This document shows, piece by piece, positions 1 to 6,083 of a DNA stretch of 7,032 nucleotides; position 1 is the stretch's first letter; every line of letters begins with the position of its first letter. The DNA is taken from NCBI GenBank assembly GCA_020444775.1, contig JAGRHX010000984.1, positions 1 through 7,032 of the forward strand. Reading direction: 5' to 3'. The notes beneath the pieces are model-generated. The model worked only from the letters and a program-made list of their open reading frames with translations. It was not told the origin of the DNA and searched no databases. Made by a program: the position numbers and the translations under genes. The DNA is from Gammaproteobacteria bacterium (GTDB lineage Bacteria > Pseudomonadota > Gammaproteobacteria > HK1).

Positions 1-619
1 CGTGAAAGCCCTGCGCATGGCGGGCCGCGCGTTCGAAGGCGGCGGGGCTCGAACCGCCTACCCAGACGGGCAACGGCTGCTGCAGTGGCTTGGGGAAGAA
101 ACCGACCTCGGGAAAGCTGTAGAACTCGCCGTCGAAACTGGGTGTCTGGGACTCGAACAAGGTCTTGAACACCTCGAGCTGCTCGTCCGAGCGTTTGCCA
201 CGCCGATCCCAGGGCATTCCCAGGATCCGCGCCTCTTCGGCCATCCAACCGACGCCTACACCGAGCAGCACGCGGCCGCCGGAGAGCACGTCCAGGCTGG
301 CGAGCTGCTTGGCCGTGATCACCGGCGGCCGGTAGGGCAGAATCAGTACCGAGGTTGCGAGCAAGACCTTGCGGGTGACGGCGGCGGCGTAGAAGAGCGT
401 GCCGATGGGATCCAGCCAGTCCTTGTCCGGTGAGACCAGGAAGTCGCCGTTCTCCGAATAGGGATAGCGCGATTCGATGTTGCTCAAGGTGGGCCAGCAG
501 ACATGGTCACTGACCCAGACCGAGTGGCAGTCCAGTCGCTCTGCCTCGCGCGCGAACTCGACGATGCTGGCCGCGTCCACACGACGCCCCAGATGTGGCA
601 GGTGAATGCCCCACTGCAT
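1..619 (-). CDS. LLM class flavin-dependent oxidoreductase (TIGR03619-like), N-terminal part, cut by window edge
   Basis: This is the N-terminal 206 residues of a luciferase-like monooxygenase fold enzyme, a TIM barrel that binds FMN or F420; the 3' end lies beyond the left edge. The start MQWGIHLPHLG is the usual first beta strand of the family. Further family signatures are WVSDHV (residues 35-40), the run KQLASLDVLSGGR (104-116), the glycine-rich GVGVGW (120-125) and QQPLPVWVGG (180-189). The ATG at 619-617 is preceded on the minus strand by GAGGA seven bases upstream, which fixes the start. It is transcribed divergently from the dioxygenase gene at 788. It shares the same core motifs with the second LLM gene at 5007-5879, so the two are distant paralogues. 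The family is often labelled F420-dependent, but FMN use is just as likely here. Substrate unknown. The fold assignment is secure; the subfamily is my recollection of the motif pattern. Confidence 0.93.
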   Translation of the reverse strand, partial: MQWGIHLPHLGRRVDAASIVEFAREAERLDCHSVWVSDHVCWPTLSNIESRYPYSENGDFLVSPDKDWLDPIGTLFYAAAVTRKVLLATSVLILPYRPPVITAKQLASLDVLSGGRVLLGVGVGWMAEEARILGMPWDRRGKRSDEQLEVFKTLFESQTPSFDGEFYSFPEVGFFPKPLQQPLPVWVGGSSPAAFERAARHAQGFH

Positions 620-727
620 GCTATGTTCCTCGATGGCGATGATCGGGCACAGCATGGGATGCGCGTCGTCGGTTGTCGAGATCGCCCCGCGTGGGCCAAG
701 CTCTACCTCGGGCCACCTCACCCCGCG

Positions 728-772
728 CCAACATGCTTCGTGCCAACATACTTCGTGCCAACATACTTCGTG
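728..772 (+). repeat. Three tandem 15-bp direct repeats in the dioxygenase leader
   Basis: Three head-to-tail copies of CCAACATACTTCGTG lie at 728-742, 743-757 and 758-772. The first copy has one change (G for A at 735); the other two are identical. The last base of the third copy is the first G of the GGAGG ribosome binding site. I see no further degenerate copy on either side. The unit is not palindromic. Its role is unknown: a set of regulator sites, an element affecting translation of the leader, or a slippage-prone minisatellite are all possible. Confidence 0.9.
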
Positions 773-776
773 GAGG
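772..776 (+). promoter_or_regulatory. Ribosome binding site of the TauD-type dioxygenase
   Basis: GGAGG lies 11 bases before the ATG at 788. It decides between this start and the longer in-frame opening that reaches back to 503. The longer reading would translate the repeats and overlap the opposite-strand LLM gene, and family alignment begins near residue 8 of the short form. Confidence 0.7.
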
Positions 777-787
777 TACCCAAGAGC

Positions 788-1660
788 ATGACGAGCCTAC
801 TCAATACCACCCCGCTCACCTCGTACATGGGCGTGGAGCTGCACGATCTGGATCTGGCGGAGCCCCCCAGCGAGGCCACGGCGGAGGCAATCCGACAGGC
901 GTTGGCCGAGCACACGCTGTTACTGGTACGCGGACAGTCGCACATCAGTCCGGAGCAGCACATCGCGTTCTCGCGCTTGTTCGGGCCGCTGGAGGCGCAC
1001 GTGCTGCAGAATTTCTGCCTGGACGGGCACCCGGAGATCTTCGTGGTCTCGAACATCGTCGAGAACGGCCGGCACATCGGCGCCTATGGCGGTTCCAAGG
1101 TGTTCCACTCGGATCTTCTGTATCTGGACGAACCCTCGCTGGGATCGGTGTTCCGCTGTCTTGAGTGTCCGAGTGGTACCGGCCAGACCGCCTTTGCCAG
1201 CCTGTTCGCGGTCTACGATGCGCTGCCCGAGGAGCGCAAGCGCTGGTTGGCCGGGCGCAACATCGTCTACGACTATGTCTGGTACTACGAGCGTCACCAC
1301 ACCGACCGTCCGAAGCTGAGCGAGGAGCAGAAGGCGCGGGTGCCCCCGGTGGCGCACCCCGCGGTGCGGCTGCACCCGGTCACGGGACGACCGGGCTTGT
1401 TCTATTCGCCGACCTGGGCGCGGCGCTTCGAGGACATGAGCGAGGCCGAGAGCAAGCCGATCCTGGACGAGCTGACCGCGCTCAGCACCGACGAGCGCTT
1501 CGTCTACTACCACGAATGGACGCCGGGTGATGTGCTCATCTGGGACAACCGCGCCAGCATGCACAAGGCCTGTCCGTTCGACGAGCAGAACAGCCGCCGG
1601 TTGATGCATCGCACCACCATCAAGGGAGACCGACCCATCGGCCTCGATCTCGCCGCTTGA
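788..1660 (+). CDS. TauD/TfdA family Fe(II)/2-oxoglutarate-dependent dioxygenase
   Basis: This 290-residue cytoplasmic enzyme is of normal length for the TauD/TfdA family, which couples oxidative decarboxylation of 2-oxoglutarate to hydroxylation of a small substrate (taurine, alkyl sulfates and phenoxyacetates are known examples). The iron facial triad is visible: H107-x-D109 in VFHSDLLYLDEP and the distal H259 in WDNRASMHKACPFD. R275 in RRLMHRTTIKGD matches the arginine that binds the 2-oxoglutarate carboxylate in TauD. The N-terminal region (8-60) carries the usual pattern of a first strand followed by a helix and HTLLLVRGQ. The triad motif usually begins with W-H; here it is F106-H107. 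The conserved residues do not reveal the substrate, so calling it taurine dioxygenase would go too far. It is divergent from an LLM oxidoreductase and convergent with a Gfo/Idh protein. The start at 788 is supported by GGAGG. Confidence 0.95.
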   Translation: MTSLLNTTPLTSYMGVELHDLDLAEPPSEATAEAIRQALAEHTLLLVRGQSHISPEQHIAFSRLFGPLEAHVLQNFCLDGHPEIFVVSNIVENGRHIGAYGGSKVFHSDLLYLDEPSLGSVFRCLECPSGTGQTAFASLFAVYDALPEERKRWLAGRNIVYDYVWYYERHHTDRPKLSEEQKARVPPVAHPAVRLHPVTGRPGLFYSPTWARRFEDMSEAESKPILDELTALSTDERFVYYHEWTPGDVLIWDNRASMHKACPFDEQNSRRLMHRTTIKGDRPIGLDLAA

Positions 1661-1681
1661 GCGCTCATGGACCATAGCGTA

Positions 1682-1719
1682 CGGACGGGATGTTCCTACA
1701 TCGCGGAACATCCCGTCCG
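1682..1719. terminator. Perfect 15-bp hairpin in the convergent gap, possible bidirectional terminator
   Basis: The arms CGGACGGGATGTTCC (1682-1696) and GGAACATCCCGTCCG (1705-1719) are exact inverted repeats around an 8-base loop. The hairpin fills the 69-bp gap between the dioxygenase stop (1660) and the Gfo/Idh stop (1730), the expected place for a shared terminator. Neither side has a T tract, so it is not a textbook Rho-independent terminator. It could instead protect the 3' ends of both transcripts or work with Rho. Confidence 0.6.
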
Positions 1720-1729
1720 GGCCGCTCGA

Positions 1730-2776
1730 TCAGAGATCCACCCGATCGCCGCTGCGCAGTGACTGCGCTACCGCGTCGGTCCACTCCATATAGCGTAGTC
1801 CGGTCGCGAAGTCGGTGTGGGTCACCGGCTCGCGACCGCGTATGGCGTTGACGAATTCCTCTTCGACACGCCAGCCACCACGCTTGGCCGGATCGATCGT
1901 CACCTCTTGCAGGGCCGCGTCGCCGCGTGCGCCACGCCACAGCGTCATCTTCTCGGTGCTCGGACCGGTCAAGCGCAGCGTGCCCTGCGTGCCATGCAGA
2001 TGCACGTCCACGCCACGCGAGTGACCGAGCACGGTGCTGACGTTCAGATGCAACTGGCCGCCTTGCTGCATGGCTGACAGCACGTGGATGTGATCGGGGA
2101 TGGAGGTCGCGCGCCGGCGGCCGTCGGTGTCGAGGCGATAGGGGACCACCGCCTGGCCCATCGCCTGCACACTGGCGGCCGGCCCGATCCAACGCATGAT
2201 GGCCTCGTACCAGATCCCCATCGACATCACGTTGTTGCCCGACAGCTCGCGATCGTGCCGCCAGTGATAGGCCGAGCCCGGGTTCGGATAGTCACTGCCC
2301 GGGGAGACATGAGCATCGAGCACGATCAGCTCGCCGATCGCGCCGCTGGCAATCAGCTCGTTGATGGTCTGGTCGAAAGGCAGGGTATGTGGCGCTGGCA
2401 CGATCTGCGCAACCAGGTCAGGACGCAGACGTGAGGCCGCCAGCATGGTCCGTGCCTCCTCTGCGTTGCGTGCCATGCGCGCCTCGGTCAGCACGTGCTT
2501 GCCGGCCTGCAGCGCGGCGATGGTCATCGGCGCATGCATGTATGGCCAGGTGCCGATGCAGATGGCGTCGATGCTGTCGTCGTTGACGACGGCCTGCCAG
2601 TCGGTCTGCACCGAGGCGATACCGAACTCCTTCGCGACCCGTTCCCCGGATTCCCGGGTGCGGTTCACCACGCAGGCAATCTCGACGCCTGGCTGTGCCT
2701 GAAGCTTTGGGATGTGGTGCTTACGGGTATTGCCGCCGGCGCCTATGACACCGACCCTGATGGTTTTATCGGTCAT
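1730..2776 (-). CDS. Gfo/Idh/MocA family oxidoreductase with non-canonical active site
   Basis: This 348-residue protein has the two-domain Gfo/Idh/MocA layout: an N-terminal Rossmann fold and a C-terminal alpha/beta domain. The nucleotide-binding turn is VGVIGAGGN (8-16), followed by HHIPKL and the second strand IACVVNRT. IDAICIGTW (69-77) and AGKHVLTE (91-98) match the family pattern. The catalytic E-K-P motif reads E98-A99-R100, so the lysine is absent. The second motif, usually D-x-G-x-H-x-x-D, reads S185-M-G187-I-W189-Y-E-A192, so the aspartates and histidine are also replaced. The rest of the fold looks intact and the frame is clean, so this appears to be a divergent subgroup and not a decayed gene. 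Known family members oxidise or reduce sugars, inositols and related compounds with NAD(P); the reaction here is unknown and may not be a standard dehydrogenation. The ATG at 2776 has GGAGA seven bases upstream (2784-2788). It is convergent with the dioxygenase and divergent from DUF488. Confidence 0.93.
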   Translation of the reverse strand: MTDKTIRVGVIGAGGNTRKHHIPKLQAQPGVEIACVVNRTRESGERVAKEFGIASVQTDWQAVVNDDSIDAICIGTWPYMHAPMTIAALQAGKHVLTEARMARNAEEARTMLAASRLRPDLVAQIVPAPHTLPFDQTINELIASGAIGELIVLDAHVSPGSDYPNPGSAYHWRHDRELSGNNVMSMGIWYEAIMRWIGPAASVQAMGQAVVPYRLDTDGRRRATSIPDHIHVLSAMQQGGQLHLNVSTVLGHSRGVDVHLHGTQGTLRLTGPSTEKMTLWRGARGDAALQEVTIDPAKRGGWRVEEEFVNAIRGREPVTHTDFATGLRYMEWTDAVAQSLRSGDRVDL

Positions 2777-2890
2777 GGAATGTTCTCCGCGGGATGGTTT
2801 TGTCGAGCTGGCTCCGGCACTCTGGCACAGCCCGTCATCCCTGCCCAGAGGTCCCGGCGCGCGTGACCCAGGTGCCGTGCCGGACGTGCT
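2777..2890. promoter_or_regulatory. Divergent intergenic region between Gfo/Idh gene and DUF488 gene
   Basis: About 114 bases lie between the Gfo/Idh ATG and the earliest ATG of the DUF488 frame. Apart from the Shine-Dalgarno of the Gfo/Idh gene (2784-2788) I see no convincing promoter hexamers. A separated inverted repeat, TCCGGCAC at 2813-2820 and GTGCCGGA at 2877-2884, could be chance in such GC-rich DNA. Confidence 0.4.
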
Positions 2891-3514
2891 ATGTTGCGGG
2901 ACCTCGTATACCGCCGTCCGAAGCCGATGAGATTCGAGCAGGACCCTGAAGACAGCGCGACCGGCCCGCAGTCGTCCCGGGTGGCCTGGTGTGGCCCGGG
3001 CCGGGGCCCGCCGGTCATCTACAGCATCGGTCACTCCAATCATGACCTGCGCACGTTCGTCGCGCTGCTGCAGGGCGCGACGATTGACGCCGTCGCCGAT
3101 GTGCGTTCCGCGCCGTTCTCGAGATTCAATCCGCAGTTCAACAACCGCGAGCTGGCGCGCGCGTTGCGAGCCACAGGCATCGCCTACGTGTATCTGGGGC
3201 AATTGCTGGGCGGCAGGCCCGCCGATCCGGACTGCTATGTCAATGGCCGTCTGGACCCGCTGCGGCTGGTCGGCGGCACGCCGTTCCAGCGCGGCATCCA
3301 GCGTCTGCTGGTCGGTGCGAGCCGCTACCGTGTCGCCATCATGTGCGCCGAGCGTGAGCCACGACGTTGTCACCGTCATCACCTGATCACACCCGTCCTC
3401 GTCGCCGCTGGGGCGCGGGTGATACACATCCTGCACGATGGCCGGCTACGTGAGGCCGAAGTCGAGGCGCCGATCGTTGGATCGCGTTCCGGGGATTTGT
3501 TCGATGAAGTCTGA
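2891..3514 (+). CDS. DUF488 family protein
   Basis: The DUF488 domain is clear from about residue 42 of the 207-residue reading. It begins VIYSIGHSNHDL (42-53), then DVRSAPFSRFNPQFN (70-84), YVYLGQLLGGRP (99-110) and the cysteine/histidine motif CAEREPRRCHRHHL (152-165), which is the family hallmark. These are small, probably cytoplasmic proteins of unknown biochemical function. The start is uncertain. In-frame candidates are ATG 2891, ATG 2927 and GTG 2981, none with a good ribosome binding site; a stop at 2864-2866 limits extension. Family members normally begin just before the IYSIGHS strand, so the first 29-41 residues, which are charged and proline/glycine-rich, may be an extension or may not be translated. 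The MFS gene follows 45 bp downstream on the same strand, suggesting one transcript. Confidence 0.9.
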   Translation: MLRDLVYRRPKPMRFEQDPEDSATGPQSSRVAWCGPGRGPPVIYSIGHSNHDLRTFVALLQGATIDAVADVRSAPFSRFNPQFNNRELARALRATGIAYVYLGQLLGGRPADPDCYVNGRLDPLRLVGGTPFQRGIQRLLVGASRYRVAIMCAEREPRRCHRHHLITPVLVAAGARVIHILHDGRLREAEVEAPIVGSRSGDLFDEV

Positions 3515-3559
3515 GCCCGGCTTGCGGCGGATCCGCCGTGCGCATTCGAAGGGGGCACG

Positions 3560-4744
3560 GTGCAGGCATTGATCCGGCCGCTGGCGACCATCTTCGTCAT
3601 TCAGTCGCTGATGACCATGTCGGCCTATGGCATCTCGACGATCGCACCGATCGCCGCACTGGACATCGGCTTGCAGCCCGAATCCATCGGCTTCCTGTCC
3701 TCGACCTTGTATCTGTGCGCGATGCTGGTCGGTCTGGCCACCCAGTCCCTGGTCGATCGTTTCGGGCCGACCCGCACCTTCCAGCTGCTGCTGGCCGGTA
3801 TCGGGGCCGGCTGTGCATGTCTGATCGCGGCGCACCCGGTGCTGGCCTTCGTCGGCGCCGCGCTGATCGGCATGGGCACCGGTCCGATGAATCCGACCGG
3901 TTCCTTCGTGCTCGCCCGCGTCACCCGGCCAGCGGCGCAACCGATGGTGTTCTCGATCAAACAATGTGCAACACCAACCGGTGGCATGCTGGCCGGTGCG
4001 GTATTGCCACCACTGGCCCTGAGCGCGGGCTGGCAATGGTCGCTGGCGATGATTCCGGCGCTGGTGGTGGTGCTCATCGTGCTCGCGCCGCTTGGTGGGA
4101 TGGGTGGGCGTAGCGGCGTTTCGGTGCGCCGCGGCGCCGTGCTCCGCGAGATGCCGGCGTCGCTGAAGGCAGCTTTCGCTACCCGTGCGCTGTGCGTGGT
4201 GGTCATCAGCGGTGCGCTGCTCGGCATCTGTCAGCTGGGCATTGCCGCCTACTACGTGGTCTTCTTATGGAGCGAGGTCGGCCTGACGCCGACCGAAGCC
4301 GGTCAGGTGTTCGTGGTCTTTCATGTCTCGGGGATACTGTCCAGGCTGATGCTGGGCGCGCTGGCGGAACGGGTGGTGCCGACACGGCACATCCTGGCAC
4401 TGCTCGGTGGCGCGTTGGCCGTGTCGATCCTGGCGGCCGCGCGCTTCGAGCCCGGCACCAGCACGGCCTGGATCTACCTGATCACCGTGCTGCTCGGTGC
4501 CAGTGGCAACGGCTGGGTAGGGTTGTTCTACTCCGAGCTGGCAAGACTCGAGCCGACGCGCACCGCGATGGTGGCTGGCGGCGCGCAGTTCATGATGTTC
4601 TGTGGCATCTCCATCGGCCCGACGCTCTACGGGCTGGTGCTCAACAGCGGCTTGCGGCATGCCCAAGCGCTGTTCGGGTTCGCGGTGCTCGCCGGGCTTA
4701 CGCTGGTCCTGCCACGGCTCGCGAAGCCACGTGCCCGCGGCTAG
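3560..4744 (+). CDS. MFS transporter, 12 transmembrane helices
   Basis: This 394-residue inner-membrane protein has the hydrophobic pattern of 12 helices, roughly 8-30, 43-63, 72-92, 95-119, 138-158, 161-180, 209-235, 246-268, 276-295, 302-325, 336-362 and 369-386. A longer hydrophilic loop at about 181-205 separates the two six-helix halves. The MFS motif A between helices 2 and 3 is GLATQSLVDRFGPTR (58-72), with D66, R67 and G69; a weaker copy, GALAERVVPTRH (266-277), sits between helices 8 and 9. Helix 5 begins after FSIKQCATPTGG (131-142), which resembles motif C. The start is a GTG at 3560 with a G-run (3551-3555) four bases upstream; length fits the family. The substrate cannot be read from the sequence. 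Probably co-transcribed with DUF488 and convergent with DUF2905; the 40-bp gap to that gene has no clear hairpin. Confidence 0.93.
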   Translation: MQALIRPLATIFVIQSLMTMSAYGISTIAPIAALDIGLQPESIGFLSSTLYLCAMLVGLATQSLVDRFGPTRTFQLLLAGIGAGCACLIAAHPVLAFVGAALIGMGTGPMNPTGSFVLARVTRPAAQPMVFSIKQCATPTGGMLAGAVLPPLALSAGWQWSLAMIPALVVVLIVLAPLGGMGGRSGVSVRRGAVLREMPASLKAAFATRALCVVVISGALLGICQLGIAAYYVVFLWSEVGLTPTEAGQVFVVFHVSGILSRLMLGALAERVVPTRHILALLGGALAVSILAAARFEPGTSTAWIYLITVLLGASGNGWVGLFYSELARLEPTRTAMVAGGAQFMMFCGISIGPTLYGLVLNSGLRHAQALFGFAVLAGLTLVLPRLAKPRARG

Positions 4745-4784
4745 CACCGCTGGCCGAAGAGTCCGATGGATTCAGCACGAGCGG

Positions 4785-4985
4785 TTATTTGCGTAGCAGC
4801 CACAGGACGATGCTGATCACCACGCTGATCAGCAGCATGCTGGTGATCGGGATGTAGATACGCAGGTTCTCGCGCTCGATCATGATGTCACCGGGCAGAC
4901 GGCCGAGCCCCGACTTGAGGATATAGGGCCAGAGCAGACCGGCCAGCAGCAGCGCCACGCCTAGAATTATCAGCAGCCTCTGCAT
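4785..4985 (-). CDS. DUF2905 family small membrane protein
   Basis: This 66-residue protein matches the whole DUF2905 pattern: an N-terminal membrane helix (about 3-22, MQRLLIILGVALLLAGLLWP), the conserved loop SGLGRLPGDIMIERE (25-39), then a second helix (about 46-64) ending in a short basic tail LLRK. It should sit in the inner membrane with the conserved loop on one face; the function of the family is unknown. The ATG at 4985 has no recognisable Shine-Dalgarno. It begins 21 bp after the stop of the LLM gene at 5007-5879 on the same strand, so it may depend on translation or transcription from that gene. Small size does not cast doubt on it, because the family is normally about this length. 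Confidence 0.92.
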   Translation of the reverse strand: MQRLLIILGVALLLAGLLWPYILKSGLGRLPGDIMIERENLRIYIPITSMLLISVVISIVLWLLRK

Positions 4986-5006
4986 GACACGCAGTGCCGT
5001 CGGCGT

Positions 5007-5879
5007 TCAGTCGGGGAGGGCATCCCGGACCCGTTGCAGCGTACGCAGGTGCGCGTCGACGTCGGCCAGTCCCGAGTACATGGTGCGAATGGTCAGGTGG
5101 GTGGCGCCGATCGCTCGCCAGGCCTGAGCCTCACTGGCGAGGGTCTCGGGGTTCCGATCACCGACATGCAGGGTCGCATCAAGACCGAATCGATGCGGAT
5201 CGCGGCCGGCGGCGACCGCCGATTGCCGGCAGATTTCAATGTCGGCGGCCATCTGTTCGTCCGGGGCGTTTCTGGGGTTGAGGAACAGGCCGTCGGCGAT
5301 GCGTCCGGCACGCCGGATCCCGACCCGCGCAAAGGCGCCGATCCACACTGGTATGGGTTGCTGTACGGGGCGTGGATTGATGCCGGCATCCTGGAGGTGG
5401 TGCCATTGACCATCGAAGTCGACCGTACGCTGGCTCCACAGCGCGCGTAGCACCTCTACCTGCTCCTCCATACGCGGGCCACGGTTGGCGAAGTCCTGAC
5501 CGAGTGCCTCGAACTCGAGCGCATTCCAGCCGACCCCGAAACCGGCCCGCAGGCGGCCGCCACACAGCACGTCCAGCTCGGCGAACTGCTTGGCGACCAG
5601 CACCGTCGGTCGCTGCGGCAGGATCATGATTGCGGTTGCAAACTCGAGCGTCCGGGTCGCCCCGGCCAGAAAGCCCAGCATCACCATCGGCTCGTGAAAT
5701 GGATTGTCGATGGTGTAGTAGGCGCGCCAGTCGCCGGCCTCTGCCTCGGGGGACTGGATCACGTGATCGATGATCGTCAGGTGCCGATAACCCATGCCCT
5801 CGACGGCCTGAGCGAAATCCCGGATGACGACGGGATCGTTGCCGATCTCGGTGGTTGGAAACGCGAGGCCGATCTGCAT
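5007..5879 (-). CDS. LLM class flavin-dependent oxidoreductase (TIGR03619-like), complete
   Basis: This complete 290-residue protein has the luciferase-like TIM-barrel fold. Signatures in order are MQIGLAFPTTEIG (1-13), LTIIDHV (34-40), LEFATAIMILPQRPTVLVAK (78-97), the KQFAELDVLCGGR run (97-109), GFGVGW (113-118), QQPIPVWIG (173-181) and RIADGLF (193-199). The family uses reduced FMN or F420 for oxidation of organic substrates or reduction of C=C or C=O groups. Which cofactor applies cannot be told here, and F420 is uncommon in many proteobacteria. The start at 5879 is chosen because the first beta strand begins there; the frame stays open upstream to 6038, but those residues are arginine/proline-rich and unlike the family. 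The Shine-Dalgarno is weak. A 20-base palindrome lies 14 bases upstream of the start. DUF2905 follows 21 bp downstream. It is a distant paralogue of the gene at the left edge. Confidence 0.94.
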   Translation of the reverse strand: MQIGLAFPTTEIGNDPVVIRDFAQAVEGMGYRHLTIIDHVIQSPEAEAGDWRAYYTIDNPFHEPMVMLGFLAGATRTLEFATAIMILPQRPTVLVAKQFAELDVLCGGRLRAGFGVGWNALEFEALGQDFANRGPRMEEQVEVLRALWSQRTVDFDGQWHHLQDAGINPRPVQQPIPVWIGAFARVGIRRAGRIADGLFLNPRNAPDEQMAADIEICRQSAVAAGRDPHRFGLDATLHVGDRNPETLASEAQAWRAIGATHLTIRTMYSGLADVDAHLRTLQRVRDALPD

Positions 5880-5893
5880 CTTCGAAGACCCGT

Positions 5894-5920
5894 GGCTGAG
5901 CTTGTTCTCAGCCGATTCTA
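5894..5920 (-). promoter_or_regulatory. Inverted repeat and possible -10 box before the LLM gene
   Basis: GGCTGAG (5894-5900) and CTCAGCC (5907-5913) form an exact 7-bp inverted repeat with a 6-base centre. Just upstream in the minus-strand sense is TAGAAT (5920-5915), one base from the sigma-70 -10 consensus; no good -35 is found at 17 bp spacing. If TAGAAT is used, transcription would start within the palindrome, which would fit an operator or a 5'-end hairpin. This is inference from position only. Confidence 0.35.
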
Positions 5921-6083
5921 CTGGCGATGGCCGAGCGCGTCTGCCTGAACGGCAGCCCGCGACCCTCCCGGCCCGGCGTCTGGGGGCCGCACGGGGCGGG
6001 ATACGCCGCGGGCATCGAGAGGCCAGGCCGGGTGGCATCGAGGCGATGCGAGTCGCTGTGGGCCGGATCGATGGAAAGCGCTG

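Larger units (their letters stand above)
620..787. promoter_or_regulatory. Divergent intergenic region between LLM oxidoreductase and TauD-type dioxygenase
   Basis: These 168 bases separate two divergent starts and must hold the promoters of both genes. I see no good match to sigma-70 -35/-10 pairs on either strand. The recognisable elements are the Shine-Dalgarno sequence of the leftward gene just above 619, the three 15-bp repeats at 728-772, and GGAGG at 772-776 for the rightward gene. The repeat block is visibly less GC-rich than its surroundings. Confidence 0.5.

Noticed and set aside
2..433. Plus-strand open frame at the left edge
   Set aside because: It lies entirely antisense to the LLM gene, whose translation shows strong family motifs; the plus-strand translation resembles nothing known.
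503..787. In-frame upstream extension of the dioxygenase, starting at an ATG at 503 and translating the 15-bp repeats
   Set aside because: It overlaps the opposite-strand LLM gene, its residues match no part of the TauD family, and GGAGG before the ATG at 788 supports the shorter start.
920..1711. 263-codon minus-strand open frame opposite the dioxygenase
   Set aside because: Long antisense frames are common in GC-rich DNA; the plus-strand protein has the full iron-binding triad, and the antisense product has a random-looking composition.
2813..2884. Separated inverted repeat TCCGGCAC / GTGCCGGA in the divergent gap
   Set aside because: Eight-base matches separated by 56 bases are not surprising in GC-rich DNA of this size, and no promoter element anchors them.
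2777..3436. Upstream extension of the Gfo/Idh frame across the DUF488 gene
   Set aside because: The family begins with the Rossmann strand a few residues after the ATG at 2776, which has a good ribosome binding site; the extension is antisense to a recognised DUF488 domain.
3446..4747. Several long minus-strand frames opposite the MFS gene (3446-4036, 3625-4227, 4265-4747)
   Set aside because: They are antisense to a clear 12-helix transporter and have arginine/glutamine-rich, motif-free translations.
4746..4785. ACCGCT / AGCGGT arms between the convergent MFS and DUF2905 genes as a terminator
   Set aside because: Only six pairs with a 28-base loop and no T tract; too weak to call.
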